A stretch of DNA of 64,000 nt from Anthopleura xanthogrammica (taxonomy: Eukaryota; Cnidaria; Anthozoa; Actiniaria; Actiniidae): positions 3,513,266 to 3,577,265 of the forward strand of contig OZ025212.1 of the NCBI GenBank assembly GCA_964019055.1, given 5' to 3'. The translations under genes and the position numbers were made by a program. Below, one piece after another: positions 24,952-37,500 of this stretch; within the stretch, counting starts at the first letter, position 1, and the number at the start of each line of letters is the position of its first letter. The notes under the pieces are model-generated. The model searched no databases. It saw only the letters and a program-made list of their open reading frames with translations, and had not been told where the DNA came from.

Positions 24952-27900
24952 TTACCAATTCGCTAGGAATGCCATCATATCTTTCGGCGCTTCGGACTCT
25001 ATCAACGGTGTCTGAAAGAGAGAAAAAAAATCAGTGAAAACGTTTCTCTCTGGGGTGTAGCCCGGGAGTGGCTTAAGGGGTTCAAAACTCTCCTCTCCCT
25101 CCATTATGCTCTCCCTCCACACCATCAATCTCATTTGGACTCCGAGTCCAAGGACCAAAGTCAAAACGATGGTTCGAAAAAGGACCTTAATTGTATTGAT
25201 TCAAGTTTAGGTAGTGGTTACCGGTAAATACCCCTCCCCCAAGAGATCTGTTGAAGTGCTTAATACCGAGTGTTCGTAGTGACTATTTCTATAGACCCCT
25301 TTCACGTGACGTCATTCCAGCTCAATTTGAAGGACAAAACGAAACAACTTTAATCTCCTTTGAATTGGAACCTATTATTTTGCCCTCCAAATTGGGCTGT
25401 ATTTCGACGTGCTGCAAGGGGTCTATACCAAAATACGTTGTTTAGCATAAATAATCAGGCTATACATTATATATCTGCGATTTGATTTTACGTTTTGGAG
25501 ACATTTGAGGACAAAATCCAGGATTTCACTTCCAGAGGTGGTGGGTACCGGGTAACCCCACCCCTCCCCTCCGGCCCCGTACGATGTTTGTTTTGACCTT
25601 ATTTCCTTGGCATCATCACTACGAATTCTAATTTTCTTCTCTCTCTCTCATTTCCATTTACTTTCATTCATTTAAAAAATAATAATAAATGTAATGAATA
25701 ATATTCTTACCTCCTCCGAGCTCTTTTCTTCTCTTCTCCCATTCAATCTTTCATCCTTTTCAGGCTGTTTTTCTTCTACATTCCCTTTTATTAATGGTGC
25801 ATCACTATCTTCAGATGTCCCTGAGCTTGCCTTACTGCTTCGTCTACTACTACCCCTGCTACTCTCCTTACTGGTCGTTTTAGAATTCATCTCTACTTCG
25901 ATGTCCAGGAACTCCTTTCTGGACAATGGATCAGACCCGTGTGTACTGGCGCTTCGGCTGGAATTTTTGGACTCGTCTTCGACAAGAGGGAACTTTTTTC
26001 TTATTCTATAATCTGGGAGGGGTTTAAAAGTTACTTCGTCCTGCTCGGCAGCTTTCTTGACTCTTTCTTCTAGTTCTCCTTCCTCTAGAATTCGTAAATC
26101 TTCTTGGCTCTAAAATCACAAGAATTACAAGACTTACAATTTTAAAAGTTTGGTTCTTACTATTTGAAGGTAGTCTGACCCTACTGCTAGAACTAACTCT
26201 TTTGTTTTGGGTATCCCGTGTAGGGGGGGGGGGGGGTTCCAGGGGGGTGACCCATGGTGCAGCGGACATTCCCCAAATACGTATTGTAAATCTAAGTAAA
26301 AATAAAATAAGTCAGATCAGGATTATTGATGACTTCACTATATCGCCATTTTTTTTCATTTCGGACACCCCTCTCGCAAATTTCTAAATCTGCCCTTGCC
26401 CGGGAACAAGAAACAAAGGCTTTGCCCCCGGTACTACGGTCAACACTATCGCCACCAAGTGTCTATTAAATACTACTTTTCACTCACACACTCAAGCATT
26501 GCATTCAATTTCCTGTAGCTCTCAAGTCATATGTCGAGCCATGTTTGGAAGGAAGGAATTTCACTGAAAAGGAGAGGCTTCTTACATCTAAGCAAATGTC
26601 TTCAAGATATGCAATTCAGTCTACAGACTGACCAAAGTCTAAAATATTATCTGTGATGTTAGTGAGTGAGAAATCCCAAGCTTTTAATTGTCTAGACATT
26701 CTTTATCAGGAGTATAATACACGGATCTAAAAATGTCTTTAGGATATAAACAATTCGACAACAAAACAGGCCAAAAGTCTAAATTGATATTTGATGTGTT
26801 GCTGGTGAGTGGGAAATCTCCCAGCTTTTAAATGTCTAGAATTGCTTTATCAGGAATATAATACATGGGTCTAAATGTCTGGGACTGACCATATCTGAAT
26901 CTAACTAAAAAGTACTTCCTGTGTCAGTGTGTCTCCTATTTAAGTAACCACAATATCTTGTGCCAACATCAGTAATCTAACAGACAGAATCTTGAGGTAA
27001 TTGTCTCATGGATTCTATCCAATAGAATGACAGACCTTTCCTGAACTTGCTAAATAAACCACAAAATAATGGATCCAAGTTGGCAAAGAATTTTAATTTT
27101 TTCAAGCATTTCCTGGAATCTACCCATTTGCTGAAATATGTGTGTAAGAACTTATAAAAAAATTATAATTTACAACCATCACTCTGTAAGGGCTCTTCTG
27201 TGAGGTTCGCTCCACACATGTACATACACTACTTCAATACAAAACCCTAAGTTAGTTAGGGTGTTCTTTTAATTGTTTCCAATTCAGTCTGGCAATTCAT
27301 AAGATTAAAATCCCCTTAGGGAAATTTTTTTTTGAGCCATTAACTATTCTTTCTCCAGTTTTACTGTTAAAAATGGAATAGCACTCAAAGGATAAGACCC
27401 TGAATGTGGCCCTAAATGGGAAAAACCTAAACCTTACAATTCAAAAATTGGAGTCATGCCAGGCATATATTTGTCCCCTAAGCTATATAATGAATTCAAG
27501 TAGTTGCCTAACATTTAGATTACTAGGAAGCTGTTCTTAGTGTCATTATATAATGGTTTCCACAACACAATGTTAACATTAAGAGCATCTGTACAGGAGT
27601 CTGCCCAACAAGGCATTAAGGAGTTCTGCAGTCAGCATTATTATTTCTAATAGCAGGATTAGATAACTGTCTTTATTCAAGGGCAGATCCGGGATATTTT
27701 GTAGGAGGGGTGTACTGTTTGTGATGAAGACATGCACAAACTCAAGCACCAATAATTTAGTGGGGGGCAGGTGGTGTGCACCCCTTGCACCACCGTTCTT
27801 TAGATCTACCCCTGATATTGTTTGCTAGATTATCTTACCCTGGATGCCCATGACCATGGAGAGGAGAACTGATCTCTAGAATGAATCTCCTAAAAAGAAA

Positions 27901-27995
27901 CAGAAATACACTGGTTATATGATGTGAAAAACTCCATAAAAAGATTAACACACCCCACCCTCCCCCTTATAGCTTGTGCGGGGAATAACCAAGGG

Positions 27996-28042
<47 letters not shown>

Positions 28043-31000
28043 GATTTATTAAGAGTACATCCATAAATGGCTCTTTGCCTCCTAATCCTAAACTACAATA
28101 AGTATTAATAAACATATATACAATATATACAATATACATGTATACAATTTAAGTTAAATACTGATTATAAAAATTGACTATAATATTAATATTCAAATAT
28201 AAGAATAGAGGAGAATAGAAATTGCCCCCCCCCCCCCCCCCCCCACTAACCCTGCCCAACCACCTACCCAAGGGAATTACCTAAGGTATCGGACATTGTT
28301 ATCGTATATCATTCTAGACGAGCTTTAGCTCTGGCAAAAAGACGTTTCCTTATTGCACTGGCAAATTGATTATATGAACTAATGTTTTCTTATGTTATCT
28401 GGTAATTTATTAAATGATCTAGCAGCCATATCTTGAAAAGTGTCGGACTTCTATTATGTCGGATAATTAGGTCTAAGGAAACTCTGAGGAGTTTTTAGTA
28501 GTTATTTCTTTGGAAGTCTGGGCTAATAGCAATCATATATATAATTTACTTAATTTAATAGAAATTTAGACTTTAACTTTTTTTTGCAGTATGAATGCCA
28601 CAGCCTGATCCAGGGTCAACCTAGTACAGATGCTGGCCCCTCCTTTGATCAGTCCACTTGTTTGGGCTGCCTGTGCTTTTTCCCAAAATGTGGAGCAGTC
28701 AAAGGAGGAGCCATGGTCACAAAGCATGCAGACACTTCTAATTCTTCAGAAATGAGAAGCTAGAGAATGTGCACTAAGTCATGTTTGTACTCCAGACTGT
28801 TACAATCCATCCAATCAATGCAAGCTGCCATTCCATCTGATACAGACATCTCTGTACACTTCTTTCTTTCAGGGTCGTAACCAGGGGGTGCAGCGAATCC
28901 ATGTGCACCCCTCCCCTCCCCCCTCCCCCTCCAGTAAAAGCTGAAGGTCCACTCATTCATTATTATATTTCTTTTGAATTTTATAGCACTTCTTGAGGTA
29001 ATGGCTGTTAGTTTAGACATAGTTCCATTTCAACTTCATGTTCACCCACACAGCAAAACCCTTGGTTACGCCCACATATCTTCTTAAATAATGCGTTGTC
29101 ACTTGTGTGGGAAAACTTTCTTAATATCCATTAATGGACGTTTTATTACAAGTGTCAAAAGCTGTTAATGGATACTTTGAATGCATTCTATTTTTAATCA
29201 TATCCTGACGACAAAAATTAATGGATCCTTAGAGAATTTTTCCAGTGGAAACTTGTTAATAATGAAGTAGTTTTCAAAGGATAAGTATATAATTGTTGAG
29301 TTCCTATTTTTCACTATTGGATTTGAGTATTAATCATTTCTTATTTTTTTCTGAATTGTTTGTGCATGAACCTCTAAATAGCAATAATTAGAAAGACTTT
29401 TCAGGGAAGAAAAATTGTCAATGTGAAATGTTGCAAGCCTGCGAGACTTTATACAGTATGAGACTGTTGAAAAAATCAAGACTCTAAGACTTGTATTTAG
29501 TGAGTTAAAATATAGGAATAGGAGACTCTTTAAATTTAAGAATTTTTTTTTTAAATTTCTAAGTTTAGTGAACAACTATTCATCACCTTTTTTTCCATAG
29601 TAACATCATACAGTATAAATAGAAGTTGAATTCATAATAAAAACCAGTGAGAAATCCAAGACATTTCATTTCCCTTTACTGGTAATTGCTATGGAATGGA
29701 TAAAGAAATATCATGAAAGTTCATATAATGTATAAAATAATCCTTTCCAAGACACTCAGTTTATCATTTAACAAAACTGTTCCTGAAGGTATTATAGGTA
29801 CTTCCTATTACCATGACAACAAGTGAAGTTAAAAGTTTTTTGTTAAAAATGTAATAAACATTATCTGATATGTTGATGATCATTGTAAGATAAGTGTCTT
29901 TTGACACTAAGCGCCCTTTCCAAGACAACTGATAGCAGCTAAAAAATATATAATAAATAAGCTAGGAAGTCTGTGTTTCGATTTTTCCGTAGTACAGTGC
30001 TTGATACATAAAAGTAGAGCGGAATATAAATATTAAGATAAGAAAAACAAAGAGACTACACTTTCATCCCTACAAGCCTGTTTTGTAATTAACTATATAT
30101 AAATTAATAAGCTAAGTATATATCTAATTCAGCTCTTAGTTGCAATATATAAGATCCCTCTCCTCAAACTGTCATCACACTTCAAGGCTAATTTACGATA
30201 CAGAAAAATCATTAAGTACCCTACTAAAGGATAACAAACCTGTTTGTTAACACTTTTATGATAATAATATAAGAATAATAATTTATTGACTTATATTGCA
30301 CGTGTTACATAGGAAGATGCTCACACACGCATGAAGAGTTGAAAAATAATAGATTGTTTTTCTTATTAGTGGGAAACATAAGCCAACATAAACATGGTAT
30401 GACATGCCGTAACATTGAAATGGCTTCCCATTGTCTTCCAGTAAATCATCCAATCACAATGCGTAGTTGCAGCTACAGTAAGATGCAGTATGGCTACAGT
30501 ACAGCTACAAATTTGCTGTATCATTTCCCACTCATACGAAAATCACTCTATATCTGTACATAGTATATACACCGAGTCGAGGTATGGCGGCCGATTTGAG
30601 TGGCTGTTGTTCTGGACTGGCTGGCCTCGTGTTCATGTGGAAACATAAAGCGTTTTCGCGTGTGTGGGGGGCTGGTCAGTCCGGGGCGGTGGTTGCTTGA
30701 ATTGGTCGCTGTATTTCGATTCGGTGTATAGGATATATATTGTTTAACTACATTTTTGGCATGTTGGACTGTGAAGCGCCATAGAGTATATACATATGGC
30801 GCTATTTAAATGTAGAATATTATCATTATTATTATTATACACTATAATTACAGTATGCTGTAACAATGGAATGGCTTGTTATTGTTTTTGCATTTAATTT
30901 CTCCAGTCACAACTTGTAATTAGGTACATCTGCCGCAAGATATAGTATGGCACTCCAGTACAGTACAGACATGAATTATGCTGTATCGTTTCCCACTCAT

Positions 31001-34000
31001 ACCAAAATCCCCTCTAAACACAAGCATCAAAGTGCAGTCTGCAGTTGCTATTTTCCTGTAGATTACAAATTGCTGTCCTGTGTGGGAGTATTCTAGTAAA
31101 AAAATCCAAATCCCTGATGGATGCTGATAACCTCAAAACCTTTCATGTTGTTATAAATATCTTTTTTAATGATTTTTTACTGCTGAAAAACACCTTAAAG
31201 TACCCTGAAGGCTTTTTTTCATAAAGGCTTATTTGCTAATAGAGATTTTGAATTTTTTTTTAGAAGATTACAAATTATAGCTCTCGTAAATAAGCAAAGA
31301 ACTTGGCATCTATTGCAAGAAAAGAAGTAAATAAAATACTTGGAGACTGTATAACTTCAGGCAATTTTGTAAGTGGTCAAAAGTAACTAAACTTGTTTAA
31401 GACTACTAAATAACCAAAAGGGAATGGAGCTGATCTTATTATTTTGGTAAAAGCTTTGTAATGAGTACATTTACAAAAAGTAGGGATTTTCAAAATTACT
31501 TCATAATACACCCACAAGCACTTCAAAAATGTTTAAGGTAAAAAAATTTCAGGCTCTGCAGCTAAAAATTCCATAGGGGTAGGGGTCAGAGGAAAAAGAA
31601 AATTATTTAAAGGTTTGCATGGAAGAAAATTGGAAATTCCAGTCTTATGTACATGTGTTATTAATAACAGAGTTGGTATGCGTGCGCAATCAGCTGAAAG
31701 AGAAAGTCTGATCTACTATTGCAAGGCATCTCTACTACATTGTAGTTGAAATTTATTATACATTTTTCATATAATTTCAAGTCTAATGATAAAAAAATGA
31801 ACCATAACTATAAGTAATGTATTCAAATATGAGCCAGAGACCTTGATTTTAGATTGAGCATTTTCTGATCCTCCCCAACTCTCTTTGAGTGAGTTTGAAA
31901 TAAATTTATCCGAGAGTATTGATTAGATTGACAAATGTATCAATACCGAGTGGAGTAGCTTTTAAGTCAGCATGCATCCATTCTCCATGCATGGCTTGTT
32001 ACCAACACCAAGAACATTTCCAATTTTAAGACTCTTATCTATTAACAACACAAGAATCTTCTATTTTAGGCTCTTTCTATCTCCATGGGAACATTAATTT
32101 CTTGACAAAAATCTTAAATTGCTAAAATTCAAAGACAAAATTATTTTTTTCATGGTTGGATTGCTATGCCCACATGAAGTTTTACATGTGTCCACGTGTT
32201 GTTATCTTTTTTGTTTTGCACAATCATCCTTCAGCATGACACGCTCGGGTAACCATATACTTATACAAGCAGACTCCATGACTGACATAGAAAATTATCC
32301 ATTATATATCTACAGTTCTTTCCGTTACATCAGTCAAAACTTTGTATAACTTGAGGGGGGAAATTTCTTAAGTGGAAAATAATTTAGAAGCTGCAAAATT
32401 TTAATTACATAAAAATCTATCACTAGAAAAATTAAAGGGAAAGGAAAAATCTTATTTCCAATGTTTCTAGTTAAAAAATAGATATAATTATATAGCGATA
32501 CACAGTTTAGGAATCAGATCTTTAAATCAATCCTTTTGCCACAATGTTTAGACTAGAAACTAGTCTAGATCAGGAATTATTGTTAGTCTGAAAATTATAT
32601 TAAAAAATATGCTAAAAAAATGTATCAATATTTTGCTGTAAGCTTATGAAAAATAAGAATTTTTGCCTTTTATTTTCATAAGTAAAAGAACAACTTTCAT
32701 GTATTTTTTGTTTATTTTTTTACAGAGGTAAGGGTTGAAAAATAAAGATCTGAAAATTTCATCAGACGAAACCCACAATCATTGCCAATAAGTTTTTTCA
32801 GAGCCATGATATGAAAAATGAACATGTCTATGCCATAAGAGATAAAATATTTAGACCACAACAATGACAGCCAAGAACTATTGTGGATACTCCAGATTTA
32901 TTCATATGAACTACAATGTGGTATAATGGTCAATCTTTGTTCTGTTTACGAATTACTAAAAGGTGACAAAATTTTGTAATTTAGAAGCAGTAACAGACGT
33001 GACTTGCATATATATCATACATATTAAGAATTCAACTATTTCATCAATTTTTTAAAAACGTTTAAACTTCCTCTGGATGTTTGGACAACATGGGCAATAA
33101 TCATGTCAAATTTGTTTAGAGATATTTTCATGTGGTTTTTGTTATTGTTATTTTGAGACAGATCTTTTGGTGAATTTTTTAATGTCTTGATATTAGAACA
33201 AGGGGAAATTTGAAGATTTATCAAATCACATTCTTGAAACATACAATAAGGGCAAAAATTCATTGAGGAGAGAAAAATACTGAAAATCGTGGAAGGAAAA
33301 GATTTGGATTTGGCAACAAGTGAGACTGTCAAATATGAATAAAACATCAAGTAAAAAAGCAAATCAACCCAAAGAAAGAAAAAAAACCACTATGCTAAAT
33401 TAGTAATATTTCAAAATCTCAACAACAAGAAACCTTTTGAGTGAAGGAATTTTGAAGTTAGAATGAATGGGATTTGTTCAGTAGATTTGTAGGTGTTCCT
33501 GATTTTGATATCCAGACGGAATGTAATGTAAATTTGACTCAGAATAGACGCTTCTTTCTAATACAATATTCATTCAGATCAGGTGTTTTCGGTTGAAGTT
33601 TGTTTGGAGTAAAAATCTTATTTGTAAGACTACTCATATTATTCCTACAACCTCCATCATGGGGATTTCTAAATAAAATCTAAATATCAGAGCGTGGAAA
33701 CCCATCCCAGGTGAACGCCTCCCTTGTTCATCTATAAGATCAATATATCCCTATGGAGTATAAGATATGGTTTTATAATACATGTTTAAGCCTACCTGTA
33801 AGGTGACAGAGGTAATGCTATCGCGTGGATTAACAAGGTTCAGTTTGTTGCCGTCTGAATCTGACAAACCATGAGCCAACTTCAACACTGGAAACCACTC
33901 AGGCTTAGCATCAAACCTTGCCTCGCCATACTTCTTACGAATCTTAGGGTCTACTATTTTATCGTCTATTAGTTTGTCTTGTTGCTCAGGTTTTAGCTTC

Positions 34001-34266
34001 GCCCATTCGTCTTTGTTTTCTTCTTTGACTTGGCGATGTTCAGCGATGATACGACGAGCCATGCTATTCAATGACTCAAAATACGACATGGCATATTCGT
34101 TCATGTCCTCGACTTGCTCGTCGATGTTCTTGTTTTTGGGAGTAAAGTCGCATCTCTCCATTTTTAGGTCTCCTTCAGATGATGATGTGTGGCATCCATT
34201 TGTCAGGTTTGCCGCTATTTGGTCCAGTTCTTGTAGCTCCACTTCCACTTCCGCCGCGTCCGCCAT
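24952..34266 (-). CDS. C1orf198: C1orf198-family protein, three exons, complete
   Basis: Orthologue of the uncharacterised vertebrate C1orf198 protein; no function is established for the family as far as I know. Exon 1 is 34266-33796 (157 codons), exon 2 is 26109-25711 (133 codons) and exon 3 is 25011-24952. All junctions are phase 0, giving 309 aa against 327 in human. Exon 1 carries the family core YFESLNSMARRII, then KDEWAKLKPEQQDKLID, matching remembered human YFSSLSPMARKI and EWARLPPAQQDEIID. Exon 3 ends MMAFLANW, matching the human C-terminus FDFLDNW. The middle is Ser/Lys/Glu-rich and probably disordered, apart from SQEDLRILEEGELEE, which resembles human SQIKSMEKGEK. The start ATG has a good Kozak context (AAGATGGCG). 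Transcription diverges from SELENON, with starts 333 bp apart. Assignment rests on both conserved ends joining in frame. Confidence 0.85.
25289..25427. mobile_element. MITE family A, copy 4 (C1orf198-like intron 2)
   Basis: The best-preserved ends of the family: TATAGACCCCTTTCACGTGA then CGTCA at the left, and ACGTGCTGCAAGGGGTCTATA at the right. The left arm has overlapping CACGTG and TGACGTCA. The element lies between exons 3 and 2 of the minus-strand gene. Confidence 0.9.
27998..28040 (+). repeat. TAA trinucleotide microsatellite
   Basis: About 14 perfect AAT units within the C1orf198-like intron. The opposite strand reads as poly-Tyr in a spurious frame. Confidence 0.9.
30565..30740. repeat. 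GC-rich fold-back element in intron
   Basis: TATATACACCGAGTCGA at the left is complementary, with mismatches, to TTTCGATTCGGTGTATAGG at the right. They enclose about 130 bp of unusually GC-rich sequence with GGCGGCC and GGGGCGGTGG in an AT-rich intron. It is probably a non-autonomous element, though a regulatory island cannot be excluded. Confidence 0.45.
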
Positions 34267-34599
34267 CTTTAGTTCTTGTTTGGGTAGACCGTCATGCAGC
34301 ACTCCCCAAAACAACCATATAACGAAAACCCTGATTGGGCAAACAACACAAATGTAACCAACCAAAAATCTTGTATTAATTTAATTATTAGAATCCTATT
34401 AACCAATCAAGAAAGGTGTAATGTTTGAGTGGTCTTTGAGTGATCTTATAGCCAATCAGTACCAGTGTTAGAATAATTATTTTGCTTATAATCGATTCAG
34501 GAAGAAGATGAGGTGTCTTGGACCTCAAATCGGGTGGGATTATTAATCTTTTGTATAGTTCTTTGTTATAGTTTCCCCATTCTTTTGGACCTGAAGGAA
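34267..34599. promoter_or_regulatory. Bidirectional promoter, C1orf198-like / SELENON
   Basis: Only 333 bp separate the two start codons, which face away from each other. The interval holds three CCAAT-type boxes: CTGATTGGG at 34331, ACCAATCA at about 34403 and GCCAATCA at about 34452. No TATA box is obvious for either gene. CCAAT-rich, TATA-less short intervals are typical of divergent housekeeping promoters. A short upstream ORF (ATG at 34508, stop at 34544-34546) may lie in the SELENON leader. Confidence 0.7.
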
Positions 34600-37500
34600 A
34601 TGGGGGAAACAGCTGACAAAGACGTCGCAAAGAAGCGCTCCGATCGGGACGAAAATCCGAAAGAAAAAACTAGCAATTCCACCACATCGAAGCATATTGT
34701 ACTGTTCTCGTTTCTCGTGGGGATCATTAGTGTTCTGGTCTACTTCATTGTGGTAGAGCCGCTCATGCTGCAACAGGACATGTCAGGGAATTTCTACGAT
34801 AATTATGCAGCTGGTGCAAATAACATCAGTCGACAGGTGCTGGATCTTTTTATGAGCTACGATGAAAATCTTGATGGAAAATTAAGCGTAAAGGAATTTG
34901 TTCCGATTGCTGAGCGAATCCAAGGAACCCAGGTGAAAATCAGCTCAGTTTTCTCTCTTTCATATGTATTTATTTGTCTTTTAGCTTCATTTTTATCTTA
35001 GTAATCCACTGAGGTGACATAAGTAAAGTTTTTAAAACAACTGAAAGTCACGATTACTTTATAAATATTTAATTTGGTTAAAGAAAACTGATAAGCTCCC
35101 TGGGAGACTTTATTCCTCAGGGCTCTTAAGCTTTAAAATTCTCTTTTGGTATACAAGTGATAGATTCATAAGCCTTTTAGGTGTGTTTTTACTTGTGAGG
35201 GCCACTTAATTTTCACACGAAAACACAAATAAAAAGTTTGAAGTGTTTCAATTAAGTTTGCATTTTACTTATAAGCTGAGCTTCCTTGATATTTAATTGG
35301 ATAACAAATTAACTTGTTTTAAAAACGTAAACTATATAAGTGGTTTCAGCATACTCATGACTAAAAAACCTCTTGGTATCGAAACAAGATTTAGATAAAA
35401 CAATTTATGAATACTTAATCCTTCGAAATCTGTCTTTAATATGTTTATGCTGTTACACGTAGCTTCTTTGATATCATGTATCAGAAACATGTTAGGTCTT
35501 GCTTGGAAGTTTAATATTAGGATTAGCGCATCTATTCCTTTGAGGATAAAACTTGCATTCTTTGACATTTTGGTGCAAAATAACTGCAGTTGAGAGTTTC
35601 AGGTTAGCACCTTTCCCATGCAGATCCAAGTGGCTTTTAATGCCAGGTTAATTATTTTATATTTGGGTAGGGTTAGCCTCCTACACAGACACTCTTAGAG
35701 TCATTGTGCAATGCTTCTCTCCCCACTAAAGGGAGAGAAGGGAGGAAGAAGAATTAGAAAGGGGAAAGGGAGGAAAGCCGGCTGCTGTGAAACCTTTCTG
35801 AAGTGCATGTGTGCAGCGAAAAATTTCATTAAAAAATCTTGGATAGAAAAAATTTGTTCTTTGAGGATCTTTGAATATCCAAAAAAAGTTCAAATGTTTC
35901 CAAATAGGTGTTCCCTCTGAAGCCCCTACCCCTCCCTAATAAAGATACACCTTTCCTGATCCTAGTCTTGTTAAGAATGATAACAATAGCTGTTATGACT
36001 AGAATTTCCACTTCCTTCCTTCTAAAGGTTTTGGGGTTTTGATATCAATTTTTGACCATGTTGTCAGATCCTAATTATCTTTATCTAATGATTTTGATTC
36101 ATTTTTAGGGAAGTCAAATCTTATCAACCCCTTTTGTTGAAGAGAAGTGGGACTGGAGTGGAGAACAGATAACTCTAAATGGCTCCTTTAAACCTCTTGT
36201 CCTTTCTAGCATGACCAAGTTTTCAAGTTCTATATATCCTGTAAGTATATACAGAGTATTTACCATATTTTTTATTTCTCGCACATTGATTGGTCGAGAG
36301 CCATGGTAAATAAGAGGACATACTGATAGAATGACGAATTGATCCACATGGAGCCAGCTTGCACTTGAAACAGTTTTTTCTTTCAAACATTTTATTTGTT
36401 TTTCAACTTATTTGGCAATATCCCACTTCCAAGATATGCTTTGCTTGTTACACACAAAGGTTTCAATGTGAGGCCAGCTCCATAAAAAATGCTCAGTGAT
36501 TCATGACAGGAAAAAAGAATATTAATATTAAATGTAATTTAGCATGAAGCCTCGTATTGAAACAAGCATATCTCAGAACTGGGCTGCTGTGAAATATGTA
36601 CCAGTTATATATGGGGGCAAATGCTTCGGGGACTTGCAAAACTTCTTGAGTCAGTTTCAAACGTATTTTGGTTTGAACCTACCCTTACAATGTCTATTAT
36701 TATACATTTTACTCAATTTTGATTGGTTGAGAGCCCTCAGCCAATCCCTGATATTGTGTGAACTCGACATGATAAATGTATTATCTGTAGCAGATAATAC
36801 ATTTATCATGTCGAGTTCACTCAAGGTCACAATTAATGGAAATGAAAATACGTTTGCTTTTTTTTTTTGACAGCAGAATTAAATCTAACAAAATGTATAA
36901 TTAAACAATTATCAAATTCAGTTTTCGCATTGGATGAGGTTGAGCATGGTATCGTAGATTATCAAGACCAAGGCCATTTTATCCACCTCAGCCTACGGTT
37001 TCAGCAGATAACACAGCCTTGGTCTTGATAATTTACGATACCATGCTCAACCTCATCCAATAATTGTTTAATAACTACTAAATCTTGTTTTGCTTACTGT
37101 GATTTTCAATGTTAATAATGACAACCCTTTGGCTATGTATACAAAGGGGTATGATAAACCAATAAAAGGATTGAAGGTCTGGACAAAAATGGCTGCTCCA
37201 CAAGTAACATTTCCAGTGAGTGCATTTTCCATCTTTCTTCCCCCTGAAAACACTCAAGTTGGAACACCTTGGTACATCATTGAGCCACGCATCTCAATAT
37301 ATGGTGAGGTTGCTATGAAGTTTTCTTCCAGGTTGGGAATCATTGCCAAGTTTTTCCGCTCTCCATGGCCACTTCTATTACCAGTACATTTTTCCCCGCA
37401 GGAGGGGAGGGGTGGGTAGCGGCTGTCGCAGGCTATAACACACAACACTCTGAAAATTTGCATGTTTTGATGCAAGGAAGGAAAAATGGTCCTGAGGAGT

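Larger units (their letters stand above)
26110..33795 (-). other. C1orf198: 7.7-kb intron 1 of the C1orf198-like gene
   Basis: This long intron holds no second gene that I can recognise. Contents include a G-run at about 26222-26234, a degenerate direct repeat of about 140 bp (26580-26880, sharing TTTATCAGGA.TATAATACA), a TAA microsatellite (27998-28040), a 20-base C-run (28225-28244), a copy of the 93-bp minisatellite motif (about 30395-30540), a GC-rich fold-back (30565-30740) and AT-rich unique sequence. Confidence 0.6.
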
